From the NCBI GenBank assembly GCA_000384935.1, contig ARRA01000003.1, positions 1-64,000 of the forward strand: DNA of 64,000 nt, written 5' to 3'. The stretch is from a gamma proteobacterium SCGC AAA076-P13 (GTDB taxonomy: Bacteria; Pseudomonadota; Gammaproteobacteria; Magnimaribacterales; D2472). Shown one piece after another: positions 1 to 10,008 of this stretch. The first letter of the stretch is position 1, and every line of letters begins with the position of its first letter. The position numbers were made by a program, and so were the translations under genes. The notes under the pieces are model-generated. The model worked only from the letters and a program-made list of their open reading frames with translations. It ran no database searches and was not told where the DNA came from.

Positions 1-1
1 C

Positions 2-892
2 GAATTTGGATTAATGGCTGGTGCAGATAGAGTTGAGGGTACTCTTTTTGGTAATGGAGAGAGAACAGGAAATGTTGATATTGTTACATTGGCATTAAAT
101 ATGTTCACGCAAGGGATAAATTCTAACCTAGATTTCTCAAATATAAATAAAGTTATGCGTGAAGTTGAATACTGTAACCAACTTCCTGTTCATCCTAGGC
201 ATCCTTATGCGGGTGATCTTGTTTTTACAGCCTTCTCAGGCTCCCATCAAGATGCTATCAAGAAAGGTTTTCAAGGGATGAGAGAATCTAACGATCCTAA
301 ATGGGAAGTTCCATACCTTCCAATTGACCCTGCTGACCTTGGAAGAAGCTATGAGGCTGTGGTTAGAATAAACTCGCAATCTGGTAAGGGTGGAGTAGCT
401 TTTCTTCTTGAAAAAGATCATGGAGTATCTTTACCTAGAAGACTTCAAATAAGCATGAGCCAAAAAATACAAAGATTAGCTGATGAATCTGGAAAAGAAA
501 TAAACACTTCACAGATTTGGGAAATATTTGAAACTAACTTTTTAATACCAAAAGAAGGATTTTCTTACTTAAATCATAAATCATCATCAGAAAATGGTAT
601 TCATCATTTAGATTTAAATCTAAACATAAATGGTAATGAAGTTACTATTAATGGCTCAGGAAATGGCCCTATTGACTCTTTAATGAACGGACTTACTAAG
701 AAGATTGGTACTGAAATAAAAGTTTCTGATTATCACCAATCAGCAATATCATCAGGTTCAGATGCTAAGGCGGCTGCATATATTGAACTAGAGCTTGATG
801 GGAAGACTAGCTGGGGAGTAGGCATTAATCCAAATACCACAATAGCTTCCTTCGAAGCCATTATTGTTGGTCTTAGTAAATTAAATAGCTAA
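2..892 (+). CDS. leuA: 2-isopropylmalate synthase, C-terminal part (5' end outside window)
   Basis: The enzyme condenses acetyl-CoA with 2-oxoisovalerate in the first committed step of leucine synthesis. The frame is open to the window edge (codons before the ATG at 14 read E-F-G-L), so the true start lies upstream. About 296 residues are visible. The motifs EGTLFGNGERTGN, EYCNQLPVHPRHPY and AFSGSHQDA belong to the end of the TIM barrel of the long LeuA type found in actinobacteria and many proteobacteria, rather than the E. coli type. GKGGVAFLLEKDHG and LPRRLQ mark the linker. The last roughly 110 residues fit the LeuA dimerisation domain, where leucine feedback binding occurs in the family. 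The stop overlaps the stop of the convergent crotonase gene by 4 nt. Family call is secure; the subtype is from motif memory. Confidence 0.95.
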   Translation, partial: EFGLMAGADRVEGTLFGNGERTGNVDIVTLALNMFTQGINSNLDFSNINKVMREVEYCNQLPVHPRHPYAGDLVFTAFSGSHQDAIKKGFQGMRESNDPKWEVPYLPIDPADLGRSYEAVVRINSQSGKGGVAFLLEKDHGVSLPRRLQISMSQKIQRLADESGKEINTSQIWEIFETNFLIPKEGFSYLNHKSSSENGIHHLDLNLNINGNEVTINGSGNGPIDSLMNGLTKKIGTEIKVSDYHQSAISSGSDAKAAAYIELELDGKTSWGVGINPNTTIASFEAIIVGLSKLNS

Positions 893-1662
893 TCAAAATT
901 AGGCTCTCTTTTTTCAAAAAAAGCTGACACTGCTTCATAATTTTGTGGGCTTCTTGTGAGGCCATTTTGAATCTCTGCTTCATGTGAAAAAGTTTTCCAA
1001 TAATCATTGTGAAGAGAATCTCTCATGAGTTTTTTTGTATGTGCTAAGGATTGTGATGGTCTTTTTGCAAGCTTTAGTGCCCAATCCATTGAGGATTTCA
1101 TTAACTCTTCTTCAGGCACAACTTTATTAACCATTCCAAAATGTAAACATTTGTCAGCCATTATTTTCTTTGCTTCGATAGCGTACTCGTAAGCTTTTGA
1201 ATATCCCATAAATCTTGGCAAAAACCATGATAGACCTCCATCAGGCACTAATGCAATATTGCTAAAGACAGACAAAATATACCCATTTTCAGACATCACT
1301 CGTAAATCGCATGACATTGCAATTGAAGCTCCAACACCTGCTGCTGGGCCCTGAACAGCTGCAATAACAGGCTTGGGCATAGAGATAATATTCTCAAAAA
1401 ATGGCTTAAAACCTCTCATAAGAGCGTCCTGAGAGCCCTCCCAAGATGATTCTCTTTCACTTAAGTCTGCTCCAGCACAAAACCCTCTACCTGAAGCATT
1501 TATGATTACTACTTTTATATCATCATCATCTTTTACATCACTGGTAGCTTTTTGAAAGTCCCATATAAATTGTTCATTAACAGCATTCAAAAGCTCTGGT
1601 CTATTAAATGTAATTGTTGCTATTTTGTCTTGTTTTACTAAATCTAATGTTTCAAATTTCAT
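889..1662 (-). CDS. enoyl-CoA hydratase/isomerase (crotonase superfamily)
   Basis: 257 residues, the usual length for a single-domain crotonase. FCAGADL (61-67) and QGPAAGVGAS (104-113) form the oxyanion hole that stabilises the acyl-CoA enolate. PDGGLSWFLPR (140-150) has no Glu at the position used by classical hydratases and looks more like the PaaG-type isomerase group, in which an Asp is used. The substrate is unknown; fatty-acid or aromatic-CoA degradation is plausible. It is the last gene of the long minus-strand run, 27 nt downstream of tilS, and its stop overlaps leuA. A second crotonase with the same WFLPR motif lies at 39066-39935. Confidence 0.88.
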   Translation of the reverse strand: MKFETLDLVKQDKIATITFNRPELLNAVNEQFIWDFQKATSDVKDDDDIKVVIINASGRGFCAGADLSERESSWEGSQDALMRGFKPFFENIISMPKPVIAAVQGPAAGVGASIAMSCDLRVMSENGYILSVFSNIALVPDGGLSWFLPRFMGYSKAYEYAIEAKKIMADKCLHFGMVNKVVPEEELMKSSMDWALKLAKRPSQSLAHTKKLMRDSLHNDYWKTFSHEAEIQNGLTRSPQNYEAVSAFFEKREPNFD

Positions 1663-1689
1663 ATCTTATCTCCTCTTATATTATATAAG

Positions 1690-2643
1690 CTACTTTTTTA
1701 AAATAACAATATGGCCATCTTTTTTGTATAGCCTGCCACCTGGCTGATCCATATCTGCTCTTGACCAGCTAACTTCTGCGTTAGGCCCAGGACTTGATAA
1801 AAGAAATACCTTTATAATTTCTTCAGAAACCTTCTTATTTGGGTAAGCAATCCCTTCTTCTTTAATGGAATGTCTAATTATGTCTATTGCCGTTGATGAG
1901 TCTAGCTGCTTTAGTTCCTTGATTGAAATTTTTGTTCCTATTAAGTGTTTGTATTTTGAAAAGAAAAGTTGAGAAAATATTTTATTTCTTTCTTGTAGTA
2001 ATTTGGAAGTATTAGATATCCTTGATGAGACACTATTCCATCTCTCACCAATTAAAGGCATAAGACTATTTCTAACAAAGTTTCTATCTTGATTAACTTC
2101 AAAATTAGAGAGGTCTTCAATAAATTTAATGTCCCTTAGCTTGATAAAATCTAATAGCTCTTTTTTAGAACAATCCAAGAGTGGTCTTACCAAAGTGCCC
2201 TTTCCAACAGATCTTTTTAATTGTGGCCCACCAAGACCATCAGATCCTGTACCTCTAAAAAGTCTTAACAGAAAAGTTTCAGCAACATCATCAGCATGAT
2301 GAGCCATTAACAGTTGATCACCTTCTTCTAGAATATTTTCAAATTCTTTATACCTTTGTTTTCTTGCAGCAGATTCTAGCCCATCACCTGAAGTTTCGAC
2401 CTGAATAGATCTGATTGTAATAGGCAAATTTAATATTTCGCAAATCGACTTACAATGGTCTTCCCATTTTTTACTATCATCTGATATGTTGTGATTAATA
2501 TGGATTGCTTCCAAATTAAGCTCATGTCTATCTCTAAGATCAGAGATTAAGTAAAGCAGAGCAGATGAATCACTGCCTCCACTAAAAGCAATATAAATTT
2601 TGTTATCAAGATTTAAGTGATTTTCTAGATTAATTTTCAGCAC
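1690..2643 (-). CDS. tilS: tRNA(Ile)-lysidine synthase, short form
   Basis: TilS ligates lysine to C34 of the CAU-anticodon tRNA-Ile, so that it reads AUA codons and is charged with Ile. The N-type ATP pyrophosphatase signature SGGSDS is at residues 21-26, followed by AIHINH and LMAHHADDVAETFLLRLFRG, which are characteristic of the family. At 317 residues it is about 115 shorter than E. coli TilS; the catalytic domain and part of the second domain are present, but a full C-terminal domain does not appear to fit. The start is GTG, 3 nt from the accA stop, so translation is probably coupled. The accA-tilS neighbourhood is also seen in enterics. Confidence 0.93.
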   Translation of the reverse strand: MLKINLENHLNLDNKIYIAFSGGSDSSALLYLISDLRDRHELNLEAIHINHNISDDSKKWEDHCKSICEILNLPITIRSIQVETSGDGLESAARKQRYKEFENILEEGDQLLMAHHADDVAETFLLRLFRGTGSDGLGGPQLKRSVGKGTLVRPLLDCSKKELLDFIKLRDIKFIEDLSNFEVNQDRNFVRNSLMPLIGERWNSVSSRISNTSKLLQERNKIFSQLFFSKYKHLIGTKISIKELKQLDSSTAIDIIRHSIKEEGIAYPNKKVSEEIIKVFLLSSPGPNAEVSWSRADMDQPGGRLYKKDGHIVILKK

Positions 2644-2646
2644 AAC

Positions 2647-3645
2647 CTAAGAACCAATTCTTAAGAGTCTTTCATACCTTCTTTTAACTAGATCATCTGG
2701 TGATAATGAACTTAGTTTAGATAAATTATTTACTATTGAGCTTTTAATACTTTGCGAAATTAGATCATAGTCTCTGTGAGCTCCGCCCAATGGCTCTAAA
2801 ATAATCTCATCAATTATATTAATTTTTTTCAACTCTCCTGATGAAACTTTCATAGCATCTGCTGCATCAGAAGCTTTTTCAGCAGTTCTCCAAATTATGG
2901 ACGCACATGCCTCTGGTGATGCAACTGAATAAGTTGCATATTCAAGCATGGATAAATGATCGCCAACACTTATTGCCAATGCTCCTCCTGAGCCGCCTTC
3001 ACCGGTGATAACAACTATTATTGGTGTTTTTAATTCTGACATGACAGCTAAATTTCTAGCTATTGCCTCGCTCTGACCTCTTTCTTCGCCTTCTACTCCT
3101 GGATATGCACCTGCAGTATCAATAAATGTGATTACGGGTAAAGAAAATTGCTCTGCTAAATGCATTAATCTTTTAGCCTTTCTATAGCCTTCTGGTTGAG
3201 GCATGCCAAAATTTCTTCTAACCTTTTCCTCTGTCTCTCTTCCCTTTTCATGTCCGATAATCATAACTGGTGTGTTTTCTAAATATGCGATTCCACCTAC
3301 AATTGCTGCATCATCTCCAAACTGTCTATCGCCATGCAATTCGTCAAAATCTAAAAAAATTCTTTTAATAAAATCTAATGTGTGAGGTCTTTGCGGGTGC
3401 CTTGCTACCTGAACAGTCTGCCATATAGATAACTTAGAATAGATCTTTTTAGTAAGTTGATCTCTTTCTTTTTGCAGGGCCAAGATTTGAGTATTTAATT
3501 CAGGGCTATCTATATCTGCATTTTTAAGCGCAGATATTTTTTCAGAAACTTCCTGAATTGATTCTTCAAACTCAAGAAATTTACGATCCTCAGTATTTTC
3601 TTTTTGAGGGATATATTCAGATAATTTGCTTTCTTTGTCTGTCAT
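2647..3645 (-). CDS. accA: acetyl-CoA carboxylase, carboxyltransferase subunit alpha
   Basis: AccA pairs with AccD to transfer carboxyl from carboxybiotin to acetyl-CoA, giving malonyl-CoA for fatty-acid synthesis. 332 residues against 319 in E. coli. The N-terminal helical region (LEFEESIQEVSEKISAL) is followed by the crotonase-fold core with GHEKGRETEEKVRRNFGMP, FIDTAGAYPG and GEGGSGGALAISVGD, the last being the oxyanion-hole glycines. It lies 35 nt downstream of dnaE, in the conserved lpx-rnhB-dnaE-accA cluster. accB, accC and accD are not in the window. Confidence 0.97.
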   Translation of the reverse strand: MTDKESKLSEYIPQKENTEDRKFLEFEESIQEVSEKISALKNADIDSPELNTQILALQKERDQLTKKIYSKLSIWQTVQVARHPQRPHTLDFIKRIFLDFDELHGDRQFGDDAAIVGGIAYLENTPVMIIGHEKGRETEEKVRRNFGMPQPEGYRKAKRLMHLAEQFSLPVITFIDTAGAYPGVEGEERGQSEAIARNLAVMSELKTPIIVVITGEGGSGGALAISVGDHLSMLEYATYSVASPEACASIIWRTAEKASDAADAMKVSSGELKKINIIDEIILEPLGGAHRDYDLISQSIKSSIVNNLSKLSSLSPDDLVKRRYERLLRIGS

Positions 3646-3680
3646 AAATTTTTATATGTAATCTTTTTTAAAAGATTTAA

Positions 3681-6600
3681 TTATATCTCCAAAGCTTCAC
3701 TACCAAATAGTTCTTTTAAATAACTAATATTTGATAATGTCGGTAGAAACTTAAAATTGTCTCCAATATTAATTATAGCTTCAGACTCATCTGTTGAAAC
3801 TCTTATATGAAGCTGACACACTCCCTCTTTCCAGAAACTAGCATCTATTTCATCTAATTTCTCTGAAAACTTATCCAAGGATAATAATTCTGATTTCTCT
3901 ATATTTACAATAATCTTTAAAACCTTTTTTGGTAATTCAGAGTCTAGCGTGTGGACTTCTTTAACTCTCATTCTATACATTGCATCACCAAGATCTTTAG
4001 ATCTAAAGTCATCGATTTCCACAGCACCTTTTAGAACTAATATTTGGCCTTCTTTTAGGATATTATGGCAATCTTCTAACGTTTCTCCTGCAACAACACC
4101 ATCCATAACGCCTGTGCCATCATCAAAATTTATAAAAGTTAATGGCTTGCCTTTTCTATCTTTTATTTGCCTCACACTATTGATTAAGCACACCAATGAA
4201 GCTCTTTTGGTGTCATGACTAATATCAGAAATTTTCTTTGATCGTATTGGCTTGATAGAGCCCTCAATTGCATTTACCGGATGCCCAGATAAATAATACC
4301 CAAGTGATTTCTTTTCTAAAGCTAAAAGCTCGCTTAAAGGCATATCGGAGGTATTTTTGTATTTTTCGTAAGGATCGAATTCATGATTTATGGTTGCAAA
4401 CAAATCGCCATTTTGGGCAACTTCTGCAGATGAGCCATTTGCACTACCTTTAAGCATATCCTCTACACAAGCAATTGCTATTGTTCGAGAGGGAGCAATA
4501 CTATCAAATGCTCCAGACTGAGAAAGTGCCTCTAATGACTTTTTTCCACCGAGCTTAATATCGGTTTTATTTGAGAAATCCCATAGATCCTTAAAAACAT
4601 CTGTTTTTCTTTTCTGACATACATGCTTTATAAAAGAATCTGCTACTCCTTTTATAGCACCCAATCCATACTCTATATCCTGGCTGTCATTAACTAAAAA
4701 ACGCTTATCACTTGATAGAATATTTGGGTTAAGAACATTGATGCCCATTCGTTTACATTCTTGTATCAAGGCATGAATCTTGTCTGTATTCCCTAATTCA
4801 GTTGATAAAACAGCAGACATGAAATGTTCAGGATAATAGGTCTTTAGATAAGCAGTCTGATAAGAAATTACGGCATATGCGGCCGAATGAGATTTATTAA
4901 AACCATATTCTGCAAATTGCTCTATTAGCTCAAATATTTTTTCAGCTTTATTTTTTGGAATAGACTTTTCTTCACAACCCTTAATAAAAATCTCTCTTTG
5001 TTCTTCCATTTCTTCAATTTTCTTTTTGCCCATTACACGTCTTAATATATCTGCTTCGCCCATTGAGTAACCAGCCAGAACTCTTGCGGCCTCCATAACC
5101 TGTTCCTGATAAACAATTACTCCATAAGTCTCAGACAATACAGGCTCAAGTAGCTCATGAGGATAAACTACAGGGCTTTTTCCATGCTTTCTATCTACAA
5201 AAGTAGTATGCATTCCAGAATTAAGTGGACCAGGTCTATACAAGGCCAATAAAGCTGTAATCTCTTCAAATTTTGTTGGCTTCAAGCTTTTTATAAGAGC
5301 TCTCATTCCTGTCGACTCTAATTGAAAAACAGCCATAGTCTTTCCAGAGGATAGTAATTCAAATACCTTTGGATCATTAAGAGGAATTTTATCTAAATCT
5401 AATAAATCTTTATGATTTTTAGTTGCATTTATTGATTTAACGGCTCGATCAATTACTGTTAATGTTCGCAAACCAAGAAAGTCAAACTTTACAAGGCCTA
5501 TTTTTTCAACATCATCTTTATCATACTGAGTCATCACGGATGAGGATTGTCTATCATTATAAATAGGACAGAAATCTGAAATACTTCCTGGGGCGATAAC
5601 AACACCACCAGCATGTTTTCCAACATTTCTAGCTATACCTTCTAACTTATAAGCAAGCTCAACAATTTCTTTTACTTCTGGATCATTTTTAGAGGCTTGA
5701 GCAAAAATTGGCTGCTCCTCCTTAGCTCTATCCAAAGTCATTCCAGGTGCAAATGGAATCATTTTAGAAATCCTATCGCCAACTGCATATGGTTTACCAA
5801 GAGCTCTTGCAACATCTCTTACAACTGCTCTTGCGGCCATAGTCCCGAATGTAGCTATCTGTGATACTGCATCAGAACCATACTTATTACTTACATAATC
5901 TATGACCTTGTCTCTTTTTTCCATGCAGAAATCAATATCGAAATCTGGCATCGATATTCTTTCGGGATTAAGAAATCTTTCAAAAAGAAGCCCATGCTCA
6001 AGTGGATCAAGAGTTGTGATTCCCAATGCAAATGCAACCAAAGACCCGGCACCAGAACCTCTTCCAGGGCCTACAGGAACATCATTATCTTTAGACCACT
6101 GAATAAAATCATAGACAATTAAAAAATAACTAGAAAACCCCATGGTCTTTATTTGGTCTAGCTCATACTTCAGCCTATCTAAATAAATTGTTGTCTTAGT
6201 ATCATCAAATTTATTAATATATACGTCCAGTCTCTTGCTGGATAAATCTACCAAGAAAGAATCAAAATCATGTTCTTTGGGGACTGGATATTCTGGTAAG
6301 AAATAATTCTTAGTATGGATAGATACATTACATTTCTTAGAAATTTCAATAGTATTTGAGATAAGTTCATCAAAACCATCAAATAAATCTTCCATTTCTG
6401 CCGAGGATTTAAAGTACTGCTCTTTAGAAAAAAGCTTTTCTCTGTTGGGGTCATTTAAAGTCTTTCCAGTATTTATACATACTTTTGTTTCATGGATATC
6501 AAAGTCTTCTTCTTTAGAAAATAAAACATCATTTGTTGCAATCAATGGAATACCTTTTTTAGATGATAAAGGAAGTAGATTGGCAAAATATTCATTTTCA

Positions 6601-7121
6601 TCAAGCCTATTAGTCCTTTGTACCTCTAAAACAAAATCATCATCAAAAGCTTTTAGAAACTGGTCAATACGTTTTTCAGCATCTTCGATCTTATTTCTTT
6701 TAAGTAGATTAAAGATATGACTATCCTTACCTCCAGATATAACAACTATGTCATCTTTTAATTCAGTTAAGCTTGCAAAATCAATGATTGGGGTTTGGAA
6801 ATTATAATTATTGTGAGCTAAAGAAATTATTCTCATTAAGTTTTTGTGCCCTTGATTTGTTTTTGCCAAACAAAGAAGTTCATGAGACTGATCATCCTCT
6901 CCAAAAGCTACTCTTATAGATGATCCCGATATTGGTTTAATGCCAGCGGCTTCACATTTATTAAAAAATTTAACAAGGCCAAACATGTTTGATTTATCAG
7001 TTAGGGCTACTGATGGAATATTGTGCTTAACAGCACTATCGATAATTTGATTTATAGTTAAAAGCCCCTGAGTAATACTGAATTCTGAAGAAACTCTTAA
7101 ATGTGAAAACGAGTTCTTCAT
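3681..7121 (-). CDS. dnaE: DNA polymerase III subunit alpha
   Basis: Catalytic subunit of the replicative polymerase. The longest ORF is 1148 aa from a TTG that overlaps the rnhB stop (TTGA). I prefer the ATG two codons later because ATG starts dominate here; the TTG start (7127) remains possible. Counting from the TTG start, the order is: PHP domain at the N terminus (FSHLRVSSEFSITQG); GPGRGSGAGSLV at 353-364; PDFDIDF at 394-400 carrying two catalytic aspartates (E. coli D401 and D403); KFDFLGLRTLTVID with the third aspartate; the tau/beta-binding region; and an OB fold near the C terminus (SLVCLINSVRQIKDRKGKP). Length matches E. coli (1160). Confidence 0.97.
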   Translation of the reverse strand: MKNSFSHLRVSSEFSITQGLLTINQIIDSAVKHNIPSVALTDKSNMFGLVKFFNKCEAAGIKPISGSSIRVAFGEDDQSHELLCLAKTNQGHKNLMRIISLAHNNYNFQTPIIDFASLTELKDDIVVISGGKDSHIFNLLKRNKIEDAEKRIDQFLKAFDDDFVLEVQRTNRLDENEYFANLLPLSSKKGIPLIATNDVLFSKEEDFDIHETKVCINTGKTLNDPNREKLFSKEQYFKSSAEMEDLFDGFDELISNTIEISKKCNVSIHTKNYFLPEYPVPKEHDFDSFLVDLSSKRLDVYINKFDDTKTTIYLDRLKYELDQIKTMGFSSYFLIVYDFIQWSKDNDVPVGPGRGSGAGSLVAFALGITTLDPLEHGLLFERFLNPERISMPDFDIDFCMEKRDKVIDYVSNKYGSDAVSQIATFGTMAARAVVRDVARALGKPYAVGDRISKMIPFAPGMTLDRAKEEQPIFAQASKNDPEVKEIVELAYKLEGIARNVGKHAGGVVIAPGSISDFCPIYNDRQSSSVMTQYDKDDVEKIGLVKFDFLGLRTLTVIDRAVKSINATKNHKDLLDLDKIPLNDPKVFELLSSGKTMAVFQLESTGMRALIKSLKPTKFEEITALLALYRPGPLNSGMHTTFVDRKHGKSPVVYPHELLEPVLSETYGVIVYQEQVMEAARVLAGYSMGEADILRRVMGKKKIEEMEEQREIFIKGCEEKSIPKNKAEKIFELIEQFAEYGFNKSHSAAYAVISYQTAYLKTYYPEHFMSAVLSTELGNTDKIHALIQECKRMGINVLNPNILSSDKRFLVNDSQDIEYGLGAIKGVADSFIKHVCQKRKTDVFKDLWDFSNKTDIKLGGKKSLEALSQSGAFDSIAPSRTIAIACVEDMLKGSANGSSAEVAQNGDLFATINHEFDPYEKYKNTSDMPLSELLALEKKSLGYYLSGHPVNAIEGSIKPIRSKKISDISHDTKRASLVCLINSVRQIKDRKGKPLTFINFDDGTGVMDGVVAGETLEDCHNILKEGQILVLKGAVEIDDFRSKDLGDAMYRMRVKEVHTLDSELPKKVLKIIVNIEKSELLSLDKFSEKLDEIDASFWKEGVCQLHIRVSTDESEAIINIGDNFKFLPTLSNISYLKELFGSEALEI

Positions 7122-7123
7122 AC

Positions 7124-7669
7124 TCAAGACGTACCTTTAAATGATTTTCTATGGATTAAGCAACTGCCATGAGTTCTTATATTTTCAATATGGGCCTTAG
7201 TGCCATAGCCTTTATGCTGCCTGAAGCCATAATTTGGGTAAATAATATCTTGTTTCATCATTAGATCGTCTCTATACACTTTAGCAATTATTGATGCAGC
7301 ACTTATTTCTGCAATCAAAGAATCTCCACCAATAATAGTTTCAACTAATATGTCTATTTCAGGCTTGTGAGTTCCATCGACAAGTACCTTGTTAGGCATA
7401 ATTGGTAAGTTAAGTATAGCTCTTTTCATTGCTAATAAAGAAGCTTGTAGAATATTTATATCATCTATTTCCTCAACAGAAGCAGAGCCATATGCAAAAC
7501 AAGAATTCTCAATAATTTTTTGATTTAATTGCTCTCTTTTAGTTTTGGAAAGTTTTTTTGAATCATCTAGGCCTTCAATTTTATTCTTTAAAATAACAGC
7601 AGCAGCAATTACTGGGCCTGCTAGAGACCCTCTTCCCACTTCATCTACTCCAGCAATTAATTCAGTCAA
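7124..7669 (-). CDS. rnhB: ribonuclease HII
   Basis: Cuts RNA in RNA-DNA hybrids, including single ribonucleotides misincorporated in DNA. 181 residues. IAGVDEVGRGSLAGPVIAAA at the N terminus holds the DEVGRG motif with the first two acidic metal ligands (D9 and E10). LVDGTH and AEISAASIIAKVYRD carry the remaining conserved residues, and the YGFRQHKGYGTKAH segment is typical of bacterial RNase HII. It overlaps lpxB by 4 nt at its start and dnaE at its stop, so the three are probably translationally coupled. Confidence 0.97.
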   Translation of the reverse strand: MTELIAGVDEVGRGSLAGPVIAAAVILKNKIEGLDDSKKLSKTKREQLNQKIIENSCFAYGSASVEEIDDINILQASLLAMKRAILNLPIMPNKVLVDGTHKPEIDILVETIIGGDSLIAEISAASIIAKVYRDDLMMKQDIIYPNYGFRQHKGYGTKAHIENIRTHGSCLIHRKSFKGTS

Positions 7670-8787
7670 AGTCGTCTAATTATTTTAGCAGTTTCTTGAA
7701 AACCCTCACCAAGAAGCAAGTTTTGAAGTTTTAATGCATAATCATCAAGACAGAAACCCTGTTGCATCTTTTCAGCTTCTTTCATTAAATTTTGTTTATT
7801 ACAATCTGATTGGATTAACTCAGGAAAAATTCTTGATCCCAATAATAGATTTGGGAGGCCTACATTATCTATCTTAAGCATTCTTGAAATAATCTCATAA
7901 TTAATAAAACTTGTTTTGTAACAAATTATTGGGTTACAACTTAGAACAGCTGCCTCTAAAGTAGCCGTTCCTGATGTAACAATTGAATAATCAGACACTG
8001 ATAAAAATTCGTTTGAGCAATTTTTATGAACATGAATAGGGAGTGATGGGGGTACCATGTTCTTAATATCTTTCATGGATGAGCTATCTACAGCTGGAAT
8101 GAGATATTCATAATCACTATATTTTTCTGAATGCTCTTTAATAAAATCTATATATGTTGGCAGTAAGTTACTGATTTCAGATTTTCTACTACCTGGAAGA
8201 ATAGATACATAATGCTTATCAGCAGCAAGATTATATTTATTGTAAATAACCTGAATATTTCCTTTTTCAAGATGGCTGAAAGGATGCCCGAGGTGAATAC
8301 TTTTTAAATTTTCTTTTTGATAAAACTCATGTTCAAAATTAAATAGGCATATAGTCATGTCAATAAAATTTCTAATGTGTTTGAGCCTGCCTTGCCTCCA
8401 CACCCATACAGATGGACTAACTAATTGGATATTTTTTGTATGGCCTTTTTTCTTTAGCTGTTTATGAATAGTTATATTGAAATCAGGAGAATCAACTCCA
8501 ATAAAATAATCAATCTTTTTATCTTCAAATAAACTTATGAGTTTTTTTCTTAGCTTGCTTAACTCTCTAAAATTTTTAAGAGGCTCAACCAACCCCATTA
8601 CATTAATTTTTTTAAAATCAAATTCTGATTTAAGACCTAATTCAGATAATTTTGGACCACCAATACCGAAGAGTTCAATGTCCGTATCATTTTCATTTTT
8701 TAAAGATTTAATTAGCTCTGCGCCTAGGAGATCTCCTGAGTGTTCACCAACAACGATGCCTACTCTAAGAGTTTTTTTTGTTTGCAC
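7666..8787 (-). CDS. lpxB: lipid-A-disaccharide synthase
   Basis: GT19 glycosyltransferase that joins UDP-2,3-diacylglucosamine and lipid X into the lipid A disaccharide at the inner membrane. 373 residues (E. coli 382). Diagnostic parts are VVGEHSGDLLGAELIKSL at the N terminus, FIGVDSPDFN, LVSPSVWVWRQGR, SILPGSRKSEI and TSGTATLEAA, all conserved in LpxB. It starts immediately after the lpxA stop and overlaps rnhB by 4 nt. Together with lpxD, fabZ and lpxA it shows that the organism makes lipid A. Confidence 0.97.
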   Translation of the reverse strand: MQTKKTLRVGIVVGEHSGDLLGAELIKSLKNENDTDIELFGIGGPKLSELGLKSEFDFKKINVMGLVEPLKNFRELSKLRKKLISLFEDKKIDYFIGVDSPDFNITIHKQLKKKGHTKNIQLVSPSVWVWRQGRLKHIRNFIDMTICLFNFEHEFYQKENLKSIHLGHPFSHLEKGNIQVIYNKYNLAADKHYVSILPGSRKSEISNLLPTYIDFIKEHSEKYSDYEYLIPAVDSSSMKDIKNMVPPSLPIHVHKNCSNEFLSVSDYSIVTSGTATLEAAVLSCNPIICYKTSFINYEIISRMLKIDNVGLPNLLLGSRIFPELIQSDCNKQNLMKEAEKMQQGFCLDDYALKLQNLLLGEGFQETAKIIRRL

Positions 8788-9567
8788 TTATCTTAAAATG
8801 CCTCTAGTAGAGGATTGAATTGATTTAATAAATGTATCTAAGAACTTATCATCGCTTTCTCCTGATAGCATAATAAGCTTGTTTACAGCATCTTCTAACC
8901 TGTAACCCTTTTTATAAACTAATTTATAAGCTTTTTTGATGAGACTGATAGATTCTGAAGAAATTTCATTTCTTGACATGCCAACAGAATTTAGGCCAAT
9001 CACTCTAGCAGGATTCGATGCTACTTTTACATAAGCAGGCACATCCATAGTGATAGATGAATTCATTCCAACAAAAGAGTAGTCACCCAATATGCAAAAT
9101 TGATGAACGGCAGAAAAACCACCAATAGTTACAAAACTTCCAACTTCAACATGCCCGGCAATACCTGCGCTATTTGCAAAAACATTACTATCCCCAACTA
9201 TGCAATCATGAGCAACATGAGCATAGGCCATAAATAAATTATCATTTCCAATTTTTGTAACGGCTTTATCTTGAACAGTTCCTCTATGGATAGTAACCCC
9301 TTCTCTAAAAATATTATTGTCACCAATAATTAGTTCAGTTTTCTCACCTTTGTATTTTTTATCGGGAGTATCTTCACCTATTGATGAAAACTGGTAAATA
9401 ATATTATTTTTACCTATTTTTGTAGGGCCTTTTAAGACAGAATGACTGAGGACAGATGATCCCATTCCAATCTCAACATCATCTCCAATAATACAAAATG
9501 GACCAATCTCTACTGAAGGATCAATTTTAGCAGAATCACTAATTACTGATGTGGGATGAATACTCAT
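8788..9567 (-). CDS. lpxA: UDP-N-acetylglucosamine acyltransferase
   Basis: Transfers R-3-hydroxyacyl from ACP to UDP-GlcNAc, the first step of lipid A synthesis. 259 residues (E. coli 262). Hexapeptide repeats starting with IHPTSVISDSAKIDPSVEIG build the left-handed beta helix. AYAHVAHDC contains the catalytic His equivalent to H125. A helical C-terminal region (ISLIKKAYKLVYKKG) follows. It overlaps the fabZ stop by 1 nt and abuts lpxB. Confidence 0.97.
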   Translation of the reverse strand: MSIHPTSVISDSAKIDPSVEIGPFCIIGDDVEIGMGSSVLSHSVLKGPTKIGKNNIIYQFSSIGEDTPDKKYKGEKTELIIGDNNIFREGVTIHRGTVQDKAVTKIGNDNLFMAYAHVAHDCIVGDSNVFANSAGIAGHVEVGSFVTIGGFSAVHQFCILGDYSFVGMNSSITMDVPAYVKVASNPARVIGLNSVGMSRNEISSESISLIKKAYKLVYKKGYRLEDAVNKLIMLSGESDDKFLDTFIKSIQSSTRGILR

Positions 9568-10007
9568 TAGACCTTTCTATCCGCACACATGATTGTTGCT
9601 GAACAAGCTAACTCGCCATCAACTTCAGCTCTAGTTTCAAACTTCCATATACCCCTTTTCTCATTAACAACTTTACTAAAAAGATCGATAGAATCATTTG
9701 GACCTACTCTTTTTCTAAACCTTGCCTTGTCTATTCCAGCAAAAACATATAAAGATCCACTTTCTGGAGTCTTCTCTAAAGTTTTGAAGCCTAAAATACC
9801 AGAAGCTTGTGCTAGTGCTTCGATGATAAGCACACCGGGCATAATTGGGTTATTGGGAAAATGGCCTCTAAAATAATCCTCTTCAGGTGAGTTGTGTTTT
9901 ACGCAATGAATAGATTTGCCAATATCAATACTTTTTATTTCATCAATAAATAAAAATGGTTCCCTATGGGGAAGAAATGTAGATATTTCATCATATAAAT
10001 CAAGCAT
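9567..10007 (-). CDS. fabZ: 3-hydroxyacyl-ACP dehydratase FabZ
   Basis: Dehydrates 3-hydroxyacyl-ACP in the fatty-acid elongation cycle and competes with LpxA and LpxD for the same substrates. 146 residues in a single hot-dog fold. FLPHREPFLFIDEI and GHFPNNPIMPGVLIIEALAQ carry the catalytic His and Glu. It lies between lpxD (1-nt gap) and lpxA (1-nt overlap), the conserved placement in Gammaproteobacteria that is thought to balance phospholipid and lipid A supply. A separate FabA is encoded at 36244. Confidence 0.97.
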   Translation of the reverse strand: MLDLYDEISTFLPHREPFLFIDEIKSIDIGKSIHCVKHNSPEEDYFRGHFPNNPIMPGVLIIEALAQASGILGFKTLEKTPESGSLYVFAGIDKARFRKRVGPNDSIDLFSKVVNEKRGIWKFETRAEVDGELACSATIMCADRKV

Positions 10008-10008
10008 T